DNA of 55,104 nt from Bacillota bacterium (GTDB lineage: Bacteria > Bacillota > Sulfobacillia > JAJZYS01 > JAJYTV01). The position numbers and the translations under genes were made by a program. The stretch spans positions 1-55,104 of the forward strand of contig JAJYTE010000014.1 of assembly GCA_021793215.1 (NCBI GenBank). Direction: 5' to 3'. Of this stretch, positions 31,875-40,536 are shown one piece after another (the stretch's first letter is position 1; every line of letters starts with the position of its first letter). The notes below the pieces were generated by a model. It ran no database searches and had not been told where the DNA came from. It saw only the letters and a list, made by a program, of their open reading frames with translations.

Positions 31875-32564
31875 ATGCAGTTGCGCTCCCTATGGAGCCG
31901 GCGCCTGGGCGCGGCGGCCATGGCGTTCGTACCCCCGCCCTCGAGGAACCAGCTGCCGCGTCGCGTCGCGCAGCTCTTCGCGGGTCTTCTTCTCTACGGC
32001 GTGAGCGATTCACTGCTGGTGCTCGGCACGCTCGGACTCGACCCGTGGGACGTCTTTCACCAGGGACTCTCGCTCCACACGGGCATCCCGATCGGCACGT
32101 GGTCGATCCTCGTCGGCGGCGGCGTTCTGCTGCTCTGGATCCCGCTGCGGCAACGGCCCGGCCTTGGAACGCTCGCCAACGTCGTCCTGATCGGCTCGGT
32201 GATGGACGTCGTACTCGCCGCCATCCCGGCGCCGCATGCCCTCCTGCTGCGCGCCCTCTTCCTCGCGACAGGCGTCTTCATGAACGGCGTCGCGACCGGC
32301 TGCTACATCGGTGCTGGCCTCGGGCCGGGGCCGCGCGACGGGCTGATGGTGGGACTCGCGGCCCGTGGCCACTCCCTGCGCGTCGTCCGCACCGCGATCG
32401 AGCTCACGGTGCTCGCAGCGGGGTGGCTCCTCGGCGGCGACGTCGGCCTCGGTACGGTCGTCTACGCGCTGGCCATCGGCCCCCTGGCGCACGTCTTCAT
32501 CCCGCGCTTCACGATCACAGCAGCGCCGGCCGGCGCGCGCGCCGCCGCTTCCGCCGCGCCGTAG
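31875..32564 (+). CDS. YczE/YitT-type membrane protein
   Basis: A 229-residue protein with about five membrane helices. The run LLLYGVSDSLLVLGTLGLDPWDVFHQGLS closely follows the YczE pattern (GLGxSLxxxAxLGLxPWDVLHQGLS), and GCYIGAGLGPGPRDGLMVGLA is the second conserved block. YczE in B. subtilis influences surfactin production, but no general function is known. The start is uncertain: ATG 31875 with GAGG close upstream, or ATG 31920; the frame is open to 31740. It converges with the EamA gene seven bases away. Confidence 0.8.
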   Translation: MQLRSLWSRRLGAAAMAFVPPPSRNQLPRRVAQLFAGLLLYGVSDSLLVLGTLGLDPWDVFHQGLSLHTGIPIGTWSILVGGGVLLLWIPLRQRPGLGTLANVVLIGSVMDVVLAAIPAPHALLLRALFLATGVFMNGVATGCYIGAGLGPGPRDGLMVGLAARGHSLRVVRTAIELTVLAAGWLLGGDVGLGTVVYALAIGPLAHVFIPRFTITAAPAGARAAASAAP

Positions 32565-32571
32565 TCCCCGC

Positions 32572-33474
32572 TCAGTCGAGCGCGGGCTCTGGCGCCGCGC
32601 CCTCGCGGCGCGCCCCCCGCTCGAACACGAGGAGACCCCCGATCGCCAAGGCGCCGCCCAGCACGTCGAGGCCGCTCGGCAGGGTATGCAGGAGCGGCCA
32701 GGCGATCAGCACCGCGAAGAGCGGCTCAAGCAGCGCAACCATCGCGACGGTGCTCGAGCGGATGCGCTGCAGGGCGTTGTTGAACCCCGTGTGGCCGACG
32801 AGCGTCGGAAGGAGCACAAGAAGCGCCGTCATCTCCCACGCCGCGCCTGAAAGCGGCCACACAGGCGGCCCCACCAGCGGCTGCAGCAGGAGCAGCAGCG
32901 CGCCCGCGAGGCCGTAGACGGGGGCGACGTACGCCAGGACGGGCAGCTGCTGGCGCGCGCGGCTGCCCGCCCGGAGGTAGACGGAGAACGCGAGCGCGCC
33001 GAGGAGCGCCAGCGCGTCGCCGAGGAGCGCCGTCGGGCCATGCAGGCCCATGTCGCCGCCGGCGATCAGCACGACGCCGAGAAGGCCCATCGAGGCTCCG
33101 ATCCACTGGCCGCGCCGCACGCGCTCGCCGGAGAGGATCTCCCAGAGCAGCACGAAGAGCGGGCTCGAGCAGACGAGCACGACGCTCGAGGCGACCGACG
33201 TGAGGTACAAGGACTCCACCCAGCTGCCGAAGTGCACCGCGAGCGCGAGCGCGGCGAGGGCCACGCTCCAGCGCATGGGGCGGCCGAGGCCGAAGAGCGT
33301 CTTCGCGCCGAAGGGCGCCAGAACGACGCCGGCGACGAAGAGGCGCAGCCCTGCCGCCTCGAGGGCGGGCAGCTGCGCGAGGCGGAAGAGGCTCGCGGCC
33401 GTCGACGCCGCGATCACGGCCGCGACGAGCCAGGTCCAGGCGAAGGAGTGGGACATACGGTCTCGGTTGCGCAT
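32572..33474 (-). CDS. EamA-family (DMT) transporter
   Basis: A 300-residue integral membrane protein with ten predicted helices and two EamA repeats: the first ends around VVLVCSSPLFVLLWEILSGERVRRGQWIGASM, the second around VAMVALLEPLFAVLIAWPLLHTLPS. Members export or import small metabolites; the substrate cannot be read from sequence. Start taken at 33474; a second in-frame methionine codon lies six codons later. Lies 54 bases downstream of the dehydrogenase at 33529-34518. Confidence 0.88.
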   Translation of the reverse strand: MRNRDRMSHSFAWTWLVAAVIAASTAASLFRLAQLPALEAAGLRLFVAGVVLAPFGAKTLFGLGRPMRWSVALAALALAVHFGSWVESLYLTSVASSVVLVCSSPLFVLLWEILSGERVRRGQWIGASMGLLGVVLIAGGDMGLHGPTALLGDALALLGALAFSVYLRAGSRARQQLPVLAYVAPVYGLAGALLLLLQPLVGPPVWPLSGAAWEMTALLVLLPTLVGHTGFNNALQRIRSSTVAMVALLEPLFAVLIAWPLLHTLPSGLDVLGGALAIGGLLVFERGARREGAAPEPALD

Positions 33475-33528
33475 GGGGCAGGGTTTCGGGGCGCGCGTGG
33501 GCTTTCCTTCGCGGGTGGCGCGCAGGCG

Positions 33529-34518
33529 CTACGCCCCGAAGAGGTCCGCCCTGCGCAAGATGCCCTGGGGCTCCTCTCCGCGCAGAAAGCGCGCGACGTT
33601 CTGGCAGGCGCGCTCCACTGCACCGATCACGGCGCCCTGCGTCACGCCGGAGTTGTGCGGCGAGCCAAGCACGTTCGGCAGGCCGAGGAAGGGATGGCGC
33701 ACGCGGAACGGCTGTCCGCGGAACGGTTCCTCCCACCAGACGTCGATGCCCGCCAGCACCTTCGGGTGTCCTTTGAGGTGCTCGTAGAGCGCGTCCTCAT
33801 CCCAGATCGCTGCGCGCGCGACGTTGATGATGATCGACTCCTCACGCAGGAGAGAGAGCTCGCGCCGGCCGATCAGTCCGCGCGTCTCGGGCGTGAGCGC
33901 TGCCGAGAGCACCACGATGTCGCTGCGTGAGAGCACCGCGTCGAGGTCCCGGAGCATACCGTGGAACTCCACGGGGTCCGCGATCGGGCCTCCCCGGTTG
34001 ATCGCGAGGATGCTGCAGCCGAGTGCGCGGAACGCCTCCCCGACCGCGCGGCCGATGCCGCCGTAGCCGATGACGCCCACAGTCGAGCCGCGCAGCGCGC
34101 GCGACGGCGTGCGCTGGTCGAGGATGCCGCGGCGCAGTTCCTCGTGCCCCTGAAGGAGGCGCTTCGAGAGCGCGAGCGCCATCGCCAGCACGTGCTCCGC
34201 CATCGGCTGCGCGAAGACGCCGGCGTTCGAGCAGAGGATCGCGTCCTCGGGGAACACCCGCGGGTCCAGGTGGTCGGCTCCCGCGGAGAAGAGCTGCACC
34301 ATGCGAAGCTTCTCCATCTCCCGGCAGGCGTCTTGCCCCAGCTCCAGCAGGGGGTTCCAGCCGAGCAGCACGTCGGCGCGGCGTTCTCTCTGAATGCGCT
34401 CCCCTGGCTCAAGGTCCTGCAGGTACGAAAGGTTCCCGAGCGGGGCCAAGAGCTGCGCGTGCACGCCGCGCTCACGCGGCGACGCCGCGTGCGAGATCGC
34501 TACCTCCAGGGCTCCCAC
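33529..34518 (-). CDS. D-2-hydroxyacid dehydrogenase family protein
   Basis: NAD-dependent oxidoreductase of about 329 residues. It has the nucleotide-binding STVGVIGYGGIGRAVGEAFRAL, the arginine in IINVARAAIWDEDAL, the glutamate in DVWWEEP and the histidine in SPHNSG, the catalytic triad of the family, and it lacks any ACT domain. The start is unclear: GTG at 34518 sits only two bases from GGGAGG, whereas a CTG at 34509 lies eight bases from it. The substrate is unknown. Upstream lies a terminator that separates it from lonB. Confidence 0.85.
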   Translation of the reverse strand: MGALEVAISHAASPRERGVHAQLLAPLGNLSYLQDLEPGERIQRERRADVLLGWNPLLELGQDACREMEKLRMVQLFSAGADHLDPRVFPEDAILCSNAGVFAQPMAEHVLAMALALSKRLLQGHEELRRGILDQRTPSRALRGSTVGVIGYGGIGRAVGEAFRALGCSILAINRGGPIADPVEFHGMLRDLDAVLSRSDIVVLSAALTPETRGLIGRRELSLLREESIIINVARAAIWDEDALYEHLKGHPKVLAGIDVWWEEPFRGQPFRVRHPFLGLPNVLGSPHNSGVTQGAVIGAVERACQNVARFLRGEEPQGILRRADLFGA

Positions 34519-34540
34519 CTCCTCCCGAGAGCATAGCAAA

Positions 34541-34570
34541 GGCCCGTCCCCCGCGTGCGGCGGACGGACC
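34541..34570 (-). terminator. Rho-independent terminator after lonB
   Basis: On the minus strand GGTCCGTCC pairs with GGACGGGCC across a GC-rich loop, followed by TTTGC. It lies 14 bases downstream of the lonB stop and upstream of the dehydrogenase ribosome binding site. Confidence 0.7.
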
Positions 34571-34583
34571 CGAGATGGCCACG

Positions 34584-36296
34584 CTAGATCGGCAGGTCGC
34601 GGGCCTGCGGCGCGGCGAGCGGCGCTGCGGCGACGGCGGAGCGATCGGCCGGCGCCGGCGCCGCAGAGGCTTGCGCCTCGCGCGCGGGCAAGAGCGCGTA
34701 CTCCAGCACCTCCGCGAAGCGCGCGACGGGGATTACCTCGATGCCGAGCTGGTGCAGGCGCTCCTGGTCGTTCTCCTTCGGAACGAGCACGCGCCGCGCG
34801 CCCGCCTCGACGGCGGCTTGCACCTTCGCCGGCACGCCGCCCACGGGTCGCACCCCGCCGTGGATCGAGAGTTCGCCCGTCATGGCGAGCCGGTGGTCGA
34901 TCGGCCGGCCGATCACGGCCGAGTAGATGGCGGCGGCGATCGTCACACCGGCCGACGGGCCGTCCACCGGCATGCCGCCCGGCAGGTTCACATGCAGGTC
35001 GTAGTCCTGCAGATCCTCGTCGACGAGCGGCTGCAGAAGCGTCAGAACGTTCTCGACGGAGGAGCGGCCCATGCTCTTGCGCCGCAGCGTACGGCCGCGC
35101 GCACCGATCTCCTCCTCCTCGACCATGCCGGTCACGCGCACCCTGCCGCGGCCGTGGCCGACGCGGCGGGCGGTCGCCTCGATCTCGAGGATCGTTCCGA
35201 CGTTCGGACCGATCACCGCGAGCCCCGTCGCGACCCCGACCCTCGCCTCGTCGGGCACCTTGCGCTCGTGGCGCGGCGTGTACTGGCCGGCGTTGACGAC
35301 CCACTCGACATCGCTGCGCTCGATGCGCTGGCGACCCTCCGTGAAGGCGAGCGACGCGGCGATCTGGACGATGTTCACCGACTCGCGCCCGTTCTGCGCG
35401 AAGTCCGCGACCACGGAAAGCGCCCCTTCCCCGAGCGCCAGATCGACCTTGCGGGCCGCCCCCTCCGCGATCTCGAGCACCTCCGGCCGGCGCAGCGGCC
35501 GGAAGAACACCTCGACGCAGCGCGAACGCAGCGCGGGCGGCAGGTCCTCGGGCTGGCGCGTCGTGGCGCCGACGAGCCGGAAGTCTGCCGGCAGGCCGTT
35601 CTCAAAGATGTCCTGGATGTGGCGCGGGATGTTCGGGTCCTCGCTCGAGTAGTAGGCGCTCTCGAGGAACACCTTGCGGTCCTCCAGGACCTTCAGGAGC
35701 TTGTTCATCTGCATCGGGTGCAGTTCGCCGATCTCGTCGATGAACAGCATCCCCCCGTGCGCCTTCGTCACCGCACCGGGTTTCGGCTGCGGGATGCCCG
35801 CCATGCCCATCGCCCCGGCGCCCTGGTAGATCGGGTCGTGCACGGAGCCGATCAGGGGATCGGCGATGCCGCGCTCGTCGAAACGCGCCGTCGTGGCGTC
35901 GAGCTCGATGAACTTCGCCTCCGCCTTGAACGGCGAGTGGCCGCGGCTCTTCGCCTCCTCGAGCACCAGTCGCGCGGCGGCCGTCTTGCCGACCCCGGGC
36001 GGCCCGTAGACCAGAACGTGCTGGGGGTTCGGACCGCAGAGCGCGGCCCGGAGCGCGCGGATGCCCTCCTCCTGGCCGACGATCTCACCCATCTTGGCAG
36101 GCCGCGTACGCTCCGAGAGCGGCTCCGAGAGGGAGATGTCGCGCAGCTGGCGCAGCTTCTCGACCTCCTTGCGCGACTCGCGGTCGATCGCGACGCGGCT
36201 GCCCTGCTGCGTGCGCAGCAGGTTCCAGAAGTAGAGGCCGATCACCACCGCGAAGAAGAACTGCACGAACGTGAAGATCTCTGCCGCGTAGTCCAT
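34584..36296 (-). CDS. lonB: LonB ATP-dependent protease (sporulation type)
   Basis: Membrane-tethered Lon-like protease, 570 residues. Near the N-terminus is a membrane helix (EIFTFVQFFFAVVIGLYFW), then AAA+ motifs YGPPGVGKTAAARLV (Walker A) and GGMLFIDEIGEL (Walker B), the sensor region VGATTRQPEDLPPALRSRC, and the protease domain with VDGPSAGVTIAAAIYS (catalytic Ser) and the lysine in RPVGGVPAKVQAA. It lacks the LonA N-terminal domain. In B. subtilis LonB is forespore-made under sigma-F. ATG at 36296 with GGGGGAG upstream. The Ala/Pro-rich C-terminus is probably flexible. Confidence 0.95.
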   Translation of the reverse strand: MDYAAEIFTFVQFFFAVVIGLYFWNLLRTQQGSRVAIDRESRKEVEKLRQLRDISLSEPLSERTRPAKMGEIVGQEEGIRALRAALCGPNPQHVLVYGPPGVGKTAAARLVLEEAKSRGHSPFKAEAKFIELDATTARFDERGIADPLIGSVHDPIYQGAGAMGMAGIPQPKPGAVTKAHGGMLFIDEIGELHPMQMNKLLKVLEDRKVFLESAYYSSEDPNIPRHIQDIFENGLPADFRLVGATTRQPEDLPPALRSRCVEVFFRPLRRPEVLEIAEGAARKVDLALGEGALSVVADFAQNGRESVNIVQIAASLAFTEGRQRIERSDVEWVVNAGQYTPRHERKVPDEARVGVATGLAVIGPNVGTILEIEATARRVGHGRGRVRVTGMVEEEEIGARGRTLRRKSMGRSSVENVLTLLQPLVDEDLQDYDLHVNLPGGMPVDGPSAGVTIAAAIYSAVIGRPIDHRLAMTGELSIHGGVRPVGGVPAKVQAAVEAGARRVLVPKENDQERLHQLGIEVIPVARFAEVLEYALLPAREAQASAAPAPADRSAVAAAPLAAPQARDLPI

Positions 36297-36318
36297 CGCC
36301 ACTCCCCCCATCCGGGGG

Positions 36319-36348
36319 TAGTATGGCGCGCAGGGCCCGCTCCTATTA
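36319..36348 (-). promoter_or_regulatory. Candidate forespore (sigma-G/F) promoter for lonB
   Basis: TAATA (36348-36344) and CATACTA (36325-36319) on the minus strand are 18 bases apart. The sigma-G pattern is GHATR-N18-CATWNTA; the -10 matches fully and the -35 in four of five. It lies just before lonB and overlaps the stop codon of the upstream transglutaminase gene. Confidence 0.5.
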
Positions 36349-38250
36349 CCCGTAATTGCGACGCGGGTCGCGAGCAGGCAGCGTACGTCCGCGCCTTGGC
36401 CTGTGCGCCCCGAGGTAGAGTGCGCTGAGGTCGCTCCGCGCCGCCTGCAGCGAAACGGGGCCGTCGGGCGCCGGGCGGTAGATCCGCCACTCCAGGAACG
36501 CCTGGAGGGCCGGCGCCCGGCCGTCGAGCCAGGCCCGCACGGTCACGTCGCGCGGCCACGGGTCGCGGAAGATCCGCGCGACAGTCCGCAGCCACCAGAG
36601 CGGCAGCCGTCGCCGCACGAGCACGGCGCAGACAATTGCCGCTGCGACGAGCAGCGCCAGAGCGTAGGGCCAAGGGCTCACTCCGCGCGCCTTCTGGTGC
36701 GCAAGTGGACCATGGCCGAGCCCCGACGCCGCGCGCAGCTGCGCGGCGCGCGCCTGGCGCAGCGCCTTCGCGACGCTCGTCGAGGCGGCGGGCGCGGTCT
36801 TCGGTGCCGGCTGGGGCACCGCGAAGCCCGGCGTCGGGTCGATCGCGACCCAGCCGGTGCCGGAAATGTAGATCTCATCCCAGCTGTGCGCATCGTTGGC
36901 CCGCACGAGGTAGCCGCCCTTGACCCGCGTCCCGGGCAGGAAGCCCGTGACCCAGCGCGTCGGGATGCCATCCTCGCGCGCCAGGATCGCAAACGCGCTC
37001 GAGAAGCCGTTACAGTCGCCGGCGTGGCTCACGAAGAGGAAGTTCGTCACGAAGTCGCGTCCATGGTCCGGCGGCACCTTCAGGGTGTAGCGCTCGTTCG
37101 CCTGAAGGTAGGCGACGATCGCCTGCGCCTTCGCGAGCTCGCCGGGCCCGGCGCCGGCGATCGCCTGCCTCGCGGCCAGCGGGGTGGGACCGGTCAAGAG
37201 CGGTGCCGGGACGGCGAGGTCGCCGGCGGAGACGGGCTGCACGAGGGGTCCGGTGAGGCCGCCGGAGGAACCACTCTGCACCGCGAGCACCTCGATCTTG
37301 CTGCCTGGCACGCTGTAGGACTCGCTTCCGCCCCGGTAGCGCCACACTTTGGCGGGCGAGAGGACGGTCACGACGGCTCCGTCGACCGGATCGGTAGGCA
37401 GTTTCGCGTAAAGGGTGATGCGCTCTTTGAGGACGCGTTCCCCCTGCTGCACCTGCCCCGTCAGCTCGAGCGGCTGCATGCGACGCCAGCGGCCTGCCAC
37501 CTTCCATCCCTGCCCGGTGTAGGTCTGGCCGATGTAGGTCATCCAGTAGAGCGGCTGCTGCACCGCGGCGAAGAACTCGCGCGCCTGGCTCGTCTGGACG
37601 CCCACGTCGACGTTCTGGGGATTCGCGAGGTAGCCCTCGGTGGCGATGCCTCCTTTGCCGTAGGCGATCCCCGGCGCGATCACGGGGTTCAGGTAGAGGA
37701 GTGCGACAGCGGCGGCGGCGAAGACGACGGCCGCCGCGAATGCGCTCGGGCGCCCCGCCGGCCGATCGCCCGCGAGGTCGAAGTAGCGCACCGGGAAGTA
37801 AAGCGCGGCGAAACAGAGGAGCTCGCCGCCGACCGCGACGTCGAGACTCTGCAGCACGGCGAGCAGCGCGGCCCCGCCGAGCGCCTGCCAGAGACGAAGC
37901 TGTGATCCGCCGCCCGTGCGCTCGAAGATCGCGATCAGCGCGGGCACGAGCAGGAGGAAGATCAGCATCGACTCGGGCGCCGTGAGCGCGGTGAGATGGC
38001 CATGTCGCAGTACAGAAAGCGTCTGCTCCGGCAGATGCCAAAGGCTCCTCGGCCCCAGGAGGCGCAGGTAGATCGCGCCGAGGTACAGGGTCGCGCGCAG
38101 CGCGATGCGCAGCCACGCCACCGGCACGAGTCCAAGCGCGGCGAAGAGCCCCGCGCTGACGAGCGCGAGGCGGATGTCCCCGCCGATCCCCTGCGAGATT
38201 GCGTAGACGAGCGGCAGGGACCAGAGTGCGCCCTGCGCGCCGCGCCTCAC
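36346..38250 (-). CDS. Membrane transglutaminase-like protein (TgpA-type)
   Basis: A 634-residue protein with a block of N-terminal membrane helices (about 5-200), an extracytoplasmic transglutaminase-like domain and one more helix (about 525-545) before a cytosolic tail. The catalytic triad is visible: Cys in HAGDCNGFSSAF, His in NDAHSWDEIY, Asp in WVAIDPTPGF. The preceding region PDHGRDFVTNFLF fits the family. GTG start at 38250 overlaps the DUF58 stop (GTGA). In many bacteria moxR, DUF58 and this family form one operon of unclear function, probably in envelope assembly. Confidence 0.9.
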   Translation of the reverse strand: MRRGAQGALWSLPLVYAISQGIGGDIRLALVSAGLFAALGLVPVAWLRIALRATLYLGAIYLRLLGPRSLWHLPEQTLSVLRHGHLTALTAPESMLIFLLLVPALIAIFERTGGGSQLRLWQALGGAALLAVLQSLDVAVGGELLCFAALYFPVRYFDLAGDRPAGRPSAFAAAVVFAAAAVALLYLNPVIAPGIAYGKGGIATEGYLANPQNVDVGVQTSQAREFFAAVQQPLYWMTYIGQTYTGQGWKVAGRWRRMQPLELTGQVQQGERVLKERITLYAKLPTDPVDGAVVTVLSPAKVWRYRGGSESYSVPGSKIEVLAVQSGSSGGLTGPLVQPVSAGDLAVPAPLLTGPTPLAARQAIAGAGPGELAKAQAIVAYLQANERYTLKVPPDHGRDFVTNFLFVSHAGDCNGFSSAFAILAREDGIPTRWVTGFLPGTRVKGGYLVRANDAHSWDEIYISGTGWVAIDPTPGFAVPQPAPKTAPAASTSVAKALRQARAAQLRAASGLGHGPLAHQKARGVSPWPYALALLVAAAIVCAVLVRRRLPLWWLRTVARIFRDPWPRDVTVRAWLDGRAPALQAFLEWRIYRPAPDGPVSLQAARSDLSALYLGAHRPRRGRTLPARDPRRNYG

Positions 38251-39296
38251 CGGGCCGCCCTCGCGCCGCGCGCGAGCGCGTAGAGCGCGGGCCAGTCCCG
38301 GATGCAAAGATCCTCGCCCTGGGCGTCCCGCCCGACCGCCACGGCGAAGGCGAGCGGCCGGTGGGTTCGCAGCGCCGCTGCGCCCTGCGCGGTCCCGACG
38401 TAGATCAGCGCGCCGGTAGACCCGGGCATCGCGGCGTCCGTGCGCTCTACGCGGGTCAGGACATCCATCAGGCGTGCAGCCGTCGCGAGGCGAGCCGGGA
38501 CGAAGGCGTCGCCGGCCAGGAGCCCCACCGCCTCGCCGCGGCGCGCGGCGGAGAGCGCGAGCGACGCCGCCACGCCCACGGCGAGCTCGAACGTCTGCTC
38601 GTCCGGGTAGGCGCCGCGGCGCGTGTCGAGTGCGATCGTGCGCAGGACGGTGCCGCGGGTGTAGGCGTCTCGCACCTGCGTCTCGCCCATGCGCAGCGTC
38701 TGGGGCCAGTGCACTTCCGCCAGCCGGTCCCCCGGCAGGTAGCGGCGCACGCCGGACGGGGCGTCGGAGCGTTGCGCATGGCGCTGCCCGACCTGCGGAC
38801 CTCGCGCGCCGAAGCGCGCGCCGAGGTCGGGCAGCGGGACGGTCCGTGGGCGCACCGAGAGCTCCACCTCGCCGGAGAACACCATGCGGCGCGAGAGGAG
38901 ACCGAGCGGGTCGCGGTAGCTGATGCGCACGCGGTAGACGTGGACGCCGCGGCGCACGGCCTTGTGCTCGAGGTGCGCGCGTTGGCGCCCTGGGGCGAAC
39001 CACCCGCCCGTCGTGAGCTCGGCGTCCTGCGCGGTCGCCTCGATCCGCCAGAGGCCGGGAACCGGCGCGCGCAAGCGCACGTCGATGCCCGCGAAGTCGC
39101 CGCTCTCCGGATGCTCTGGCCAGGCGGACATCTCGGCCCGCACGCGGCCGGCGAACCAGCGGCACGCGAGGGAGATCAGGATGTACAGGAAAGCTACTCG
39201 CGCGAGGAACGTCCAGAGCGGACTCGGCAAGAGTCCCGCCAAGACGGCGGCGCAGATCAGCAGCACCGCGGTGGAGAGAACGGAGCCGGCCCTCAT
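38247..39296 (-). CDS. DUF58 domain protein
   Basis: A 349-residue protein with two N-terminal membrane helices (about 5-45) and a soluble region containing the DUF58 signature SGVRRYLPGDRLAEVHWPQTLR near residue 205, followed by a von Willebrand-like part (LRTIALDTRR). DUF58 proteins usually accompany MoxR ATPases. Its start overlaps the moxR stop (ATGA) and its stop overlaps the transglutaminase start. Confidence 0.88.
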   Translation of the reverse strand: MRAGSVLSTAVLLICAAVLAGLLPSPLWTFLARVAFLYILISLACRWFAGRVRAEMSAWPEHPESGDFAGIDVRLRAPVPGLWRIEATAQDAELTTGGWFAPGRQRAHLEHKAVRRGVHVYRVRISYRDPLGLLSRRMVFSGEVELSVRPRTVPLPDLGARFGARGPQVGQRHAQRSDAPSGVRRYLPGDRLAEVHWPQTLRMGETQVRDAYTRGTVLRTIALDTRRGAYPDEQTFELAVGVAASLALSAARRGEAVGLLAGDAFVPARLATAARLMDVLTRVERTDAAMPGSTGALIYVGTAQGAAALRTHRPLAFAVAVGRDAQGEDLCIRDWPALYALARGARAAR

Positions 39297-40360
39297 CGCG
39301 CCGCGGAGCGGACGCCCGGAAGCGGCGTCTGGGCGATCGCCTCGTCGAGCACGGCGCGCGGCGAGACGCCGTGCAGCGCGGACTCGGGCTTCAGCACCAG
39401 GCGGTGGCAGATGACTTCGTGCGCCAGTTCGCGCAGGTGATCGGGCGTGACGTACGCCTCGTCCCGGACGAACGCGAGCGCCCGCGCCGCGCGCACCCAG
39501 GCGATCGTGCCGCGCGGGCTGAGCCCCAGGATGAGCGAGGGGTGGCTGCGCGTGCGCTCCGCGAGCGCGAGCGCGTACTGCGCGACGGGCTCTCCGACGG
39601 GCACCGCCTGCGCCGCCTCGGTCGCCTCTATGAGCGCCTCGCGCGTGATGACCTGGGCGAGGCGCGGCGCGCGCTGCTCCTTGCCGGGCCGCATCAGCAC
39701 CTCGGTCTCCGCCCCACGCTCCGGGTAGCCGAGGCGCAGGCGCAGAAGGAAGCGGTCGAGCTGCGACTCGGGCAGCGGGAACGTCCCCTCGTACTCGATC
39801 GGGTTCTCCGTCGCGCAGACGACGAACGGCTGAGGCAGTTCCCGCACCTCTCCGTCAATCGTCACCTGGTGCTCTTCCATCGCCTCGAGGAGGCTCGACT
39901 GGGTCTTCGGCGACGTCCGGTTGATCTCGTCGGCCAGGAGGAGGTTCGTGAAGACGGGCCCGCGCCGGAACACGAGTTCGCGGCGCTGCGGCTCGTAGTA
40001 GGTGTAGCCCGTCACGTCGGAGGGCAAGAGGTCCGGTGTGAACTGGATGCGCCGCGTCTCGAGGCCCAGGCTCTCTGCGAGCGCGCGCACGAGGGTCGTC
40101 TTCCCGACGCCCGGCACATCCTCGACGAGCACGTGGCCCTCGGCCAGAACGCAGACCAAAAGTCGTTCCGCGGTGCGCTGCCTGCCCCATGCGGCCGTGC
40201 GCAGCTGCTCGAGCAACGTGTGGAGCGCCAGAGACAACACCTCCCTGCCTGAGGCTAAGTTGGCGGTAGCGCGCTGCAGTTCCTCCAAGAAGGAACTACC
40301 CCTGACGCCGTGAAAGGTGATGCGGGACGGGGGAATTCTTTCAATGGTCTCCGCTTCCAT
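39293..40360 (-). CDS. MoxR-family AAA+ ATPase
   Basis: A 355-residue AAA+ protein with the MoxR motifs GHVLVEDVPGVGKTTLVRAL (Walker A), LLLADEINRTSPKTQSSLLEAM (Walker B), the ATENPIEYEGTFPLPESQLDRF sensor/arginine-finger region and SPRGTIAW in the lid. MoxR ATPases act as chaperone-like activators of partner proteins, here presumably DUF58 and the transglutaminase. The ATG at 40360 has no clear ribosome binding site; a start near CTG 40230, after GGGAGG, would fit the family's usual N-terminus better and would shorten the protein by about 40 residues. Confidence 0.9.
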   Translation of the reverse strand: MEAETIERIPPSRITFHGVRGSSFLEELQRATANLASGREVLSLALHTLLEQLRTAAWGRQRTAERLLVCVLAEGHVLVEDVPGVGKTTLVRALAESLGLETRRIQFTPDLLPSDVTGYTYYEPQRRELVFRRGPVFTNLLLADEINRTSPKTQSSLLEAMEEHQVTIDGEVRELPQPFVVCATENPIEYEGTFPLPESQLDRFLLRLRLGYPERGAETEVLMRPGKEQRAPRLAQVITREALIEATEAAQAVPVGEPVAQYALALAERTRSHPSLILGLSPRGTIAWVRAARALAFVRDEAYVTPDHLRELAHEVICHRLVLKPESALHGVSPRAVLDEAIAQTPLPGVRSAAR

Positions 40361-40481
40361 GCCGGCACCGGACGTCGAGCGGATGACAAGCCTCAACCGC
40401 TTCAACAACCGGCTGGCCGGGGTGCAGGGAGTGATGCAGGTCGCGATCATCCTCGTGATGGCACACCTGGCCGTCGGGTAG
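40344..40481 (+). CDS. Candidate small hydrophobic protein (45 aa)
   Basis: A short open frame with ATG at 40344, about nine bases after GGGGGA, encoding a polar N-terminal half (MPAPDVERMTSLNRFNNRLA) and a hydrophobic C-terminal helix (VMQVAIILVMAHLAVG). It runs divergently to moxR and ends just before a strong hairpin (40495-40530). The first 17 bases overlap the proposed moxR start. No family is recognised; the support is only the start site, the helix and the following hairpin. Confidence 0.4.
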   Translation: MVSASMPAPDVERMTSLNRFNNRLAGVQGVMQVAIILVMAHLAVG

Positions 40482-40494
40482 CGGCCCAGAACGC

Positions 40495-40530
40495 GCGAAG
40501 CGCCCCGCCCTTGCGGGCGGGGCGCTTCGC
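40495..40530. terminator. Bidirectional terminator between small ORF and clpX
   Basis: A perfect 16-bp inverted repeat (gcgaagcgccccgccc / gggcggggcgcttcgc) with loop ttgc, located seven bases from the clpX stop. The T-runs are weak on both sides, but the stem is very stable. Confidence 0.75.
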
Positions 40531-40536
40531 GCTGCG

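Noticed and set aside
34575-36428. A 617-residue plus-strand frame opposite lonB
   Set aside because: Antisense shadow; LonB motifs are complete on the other strand.
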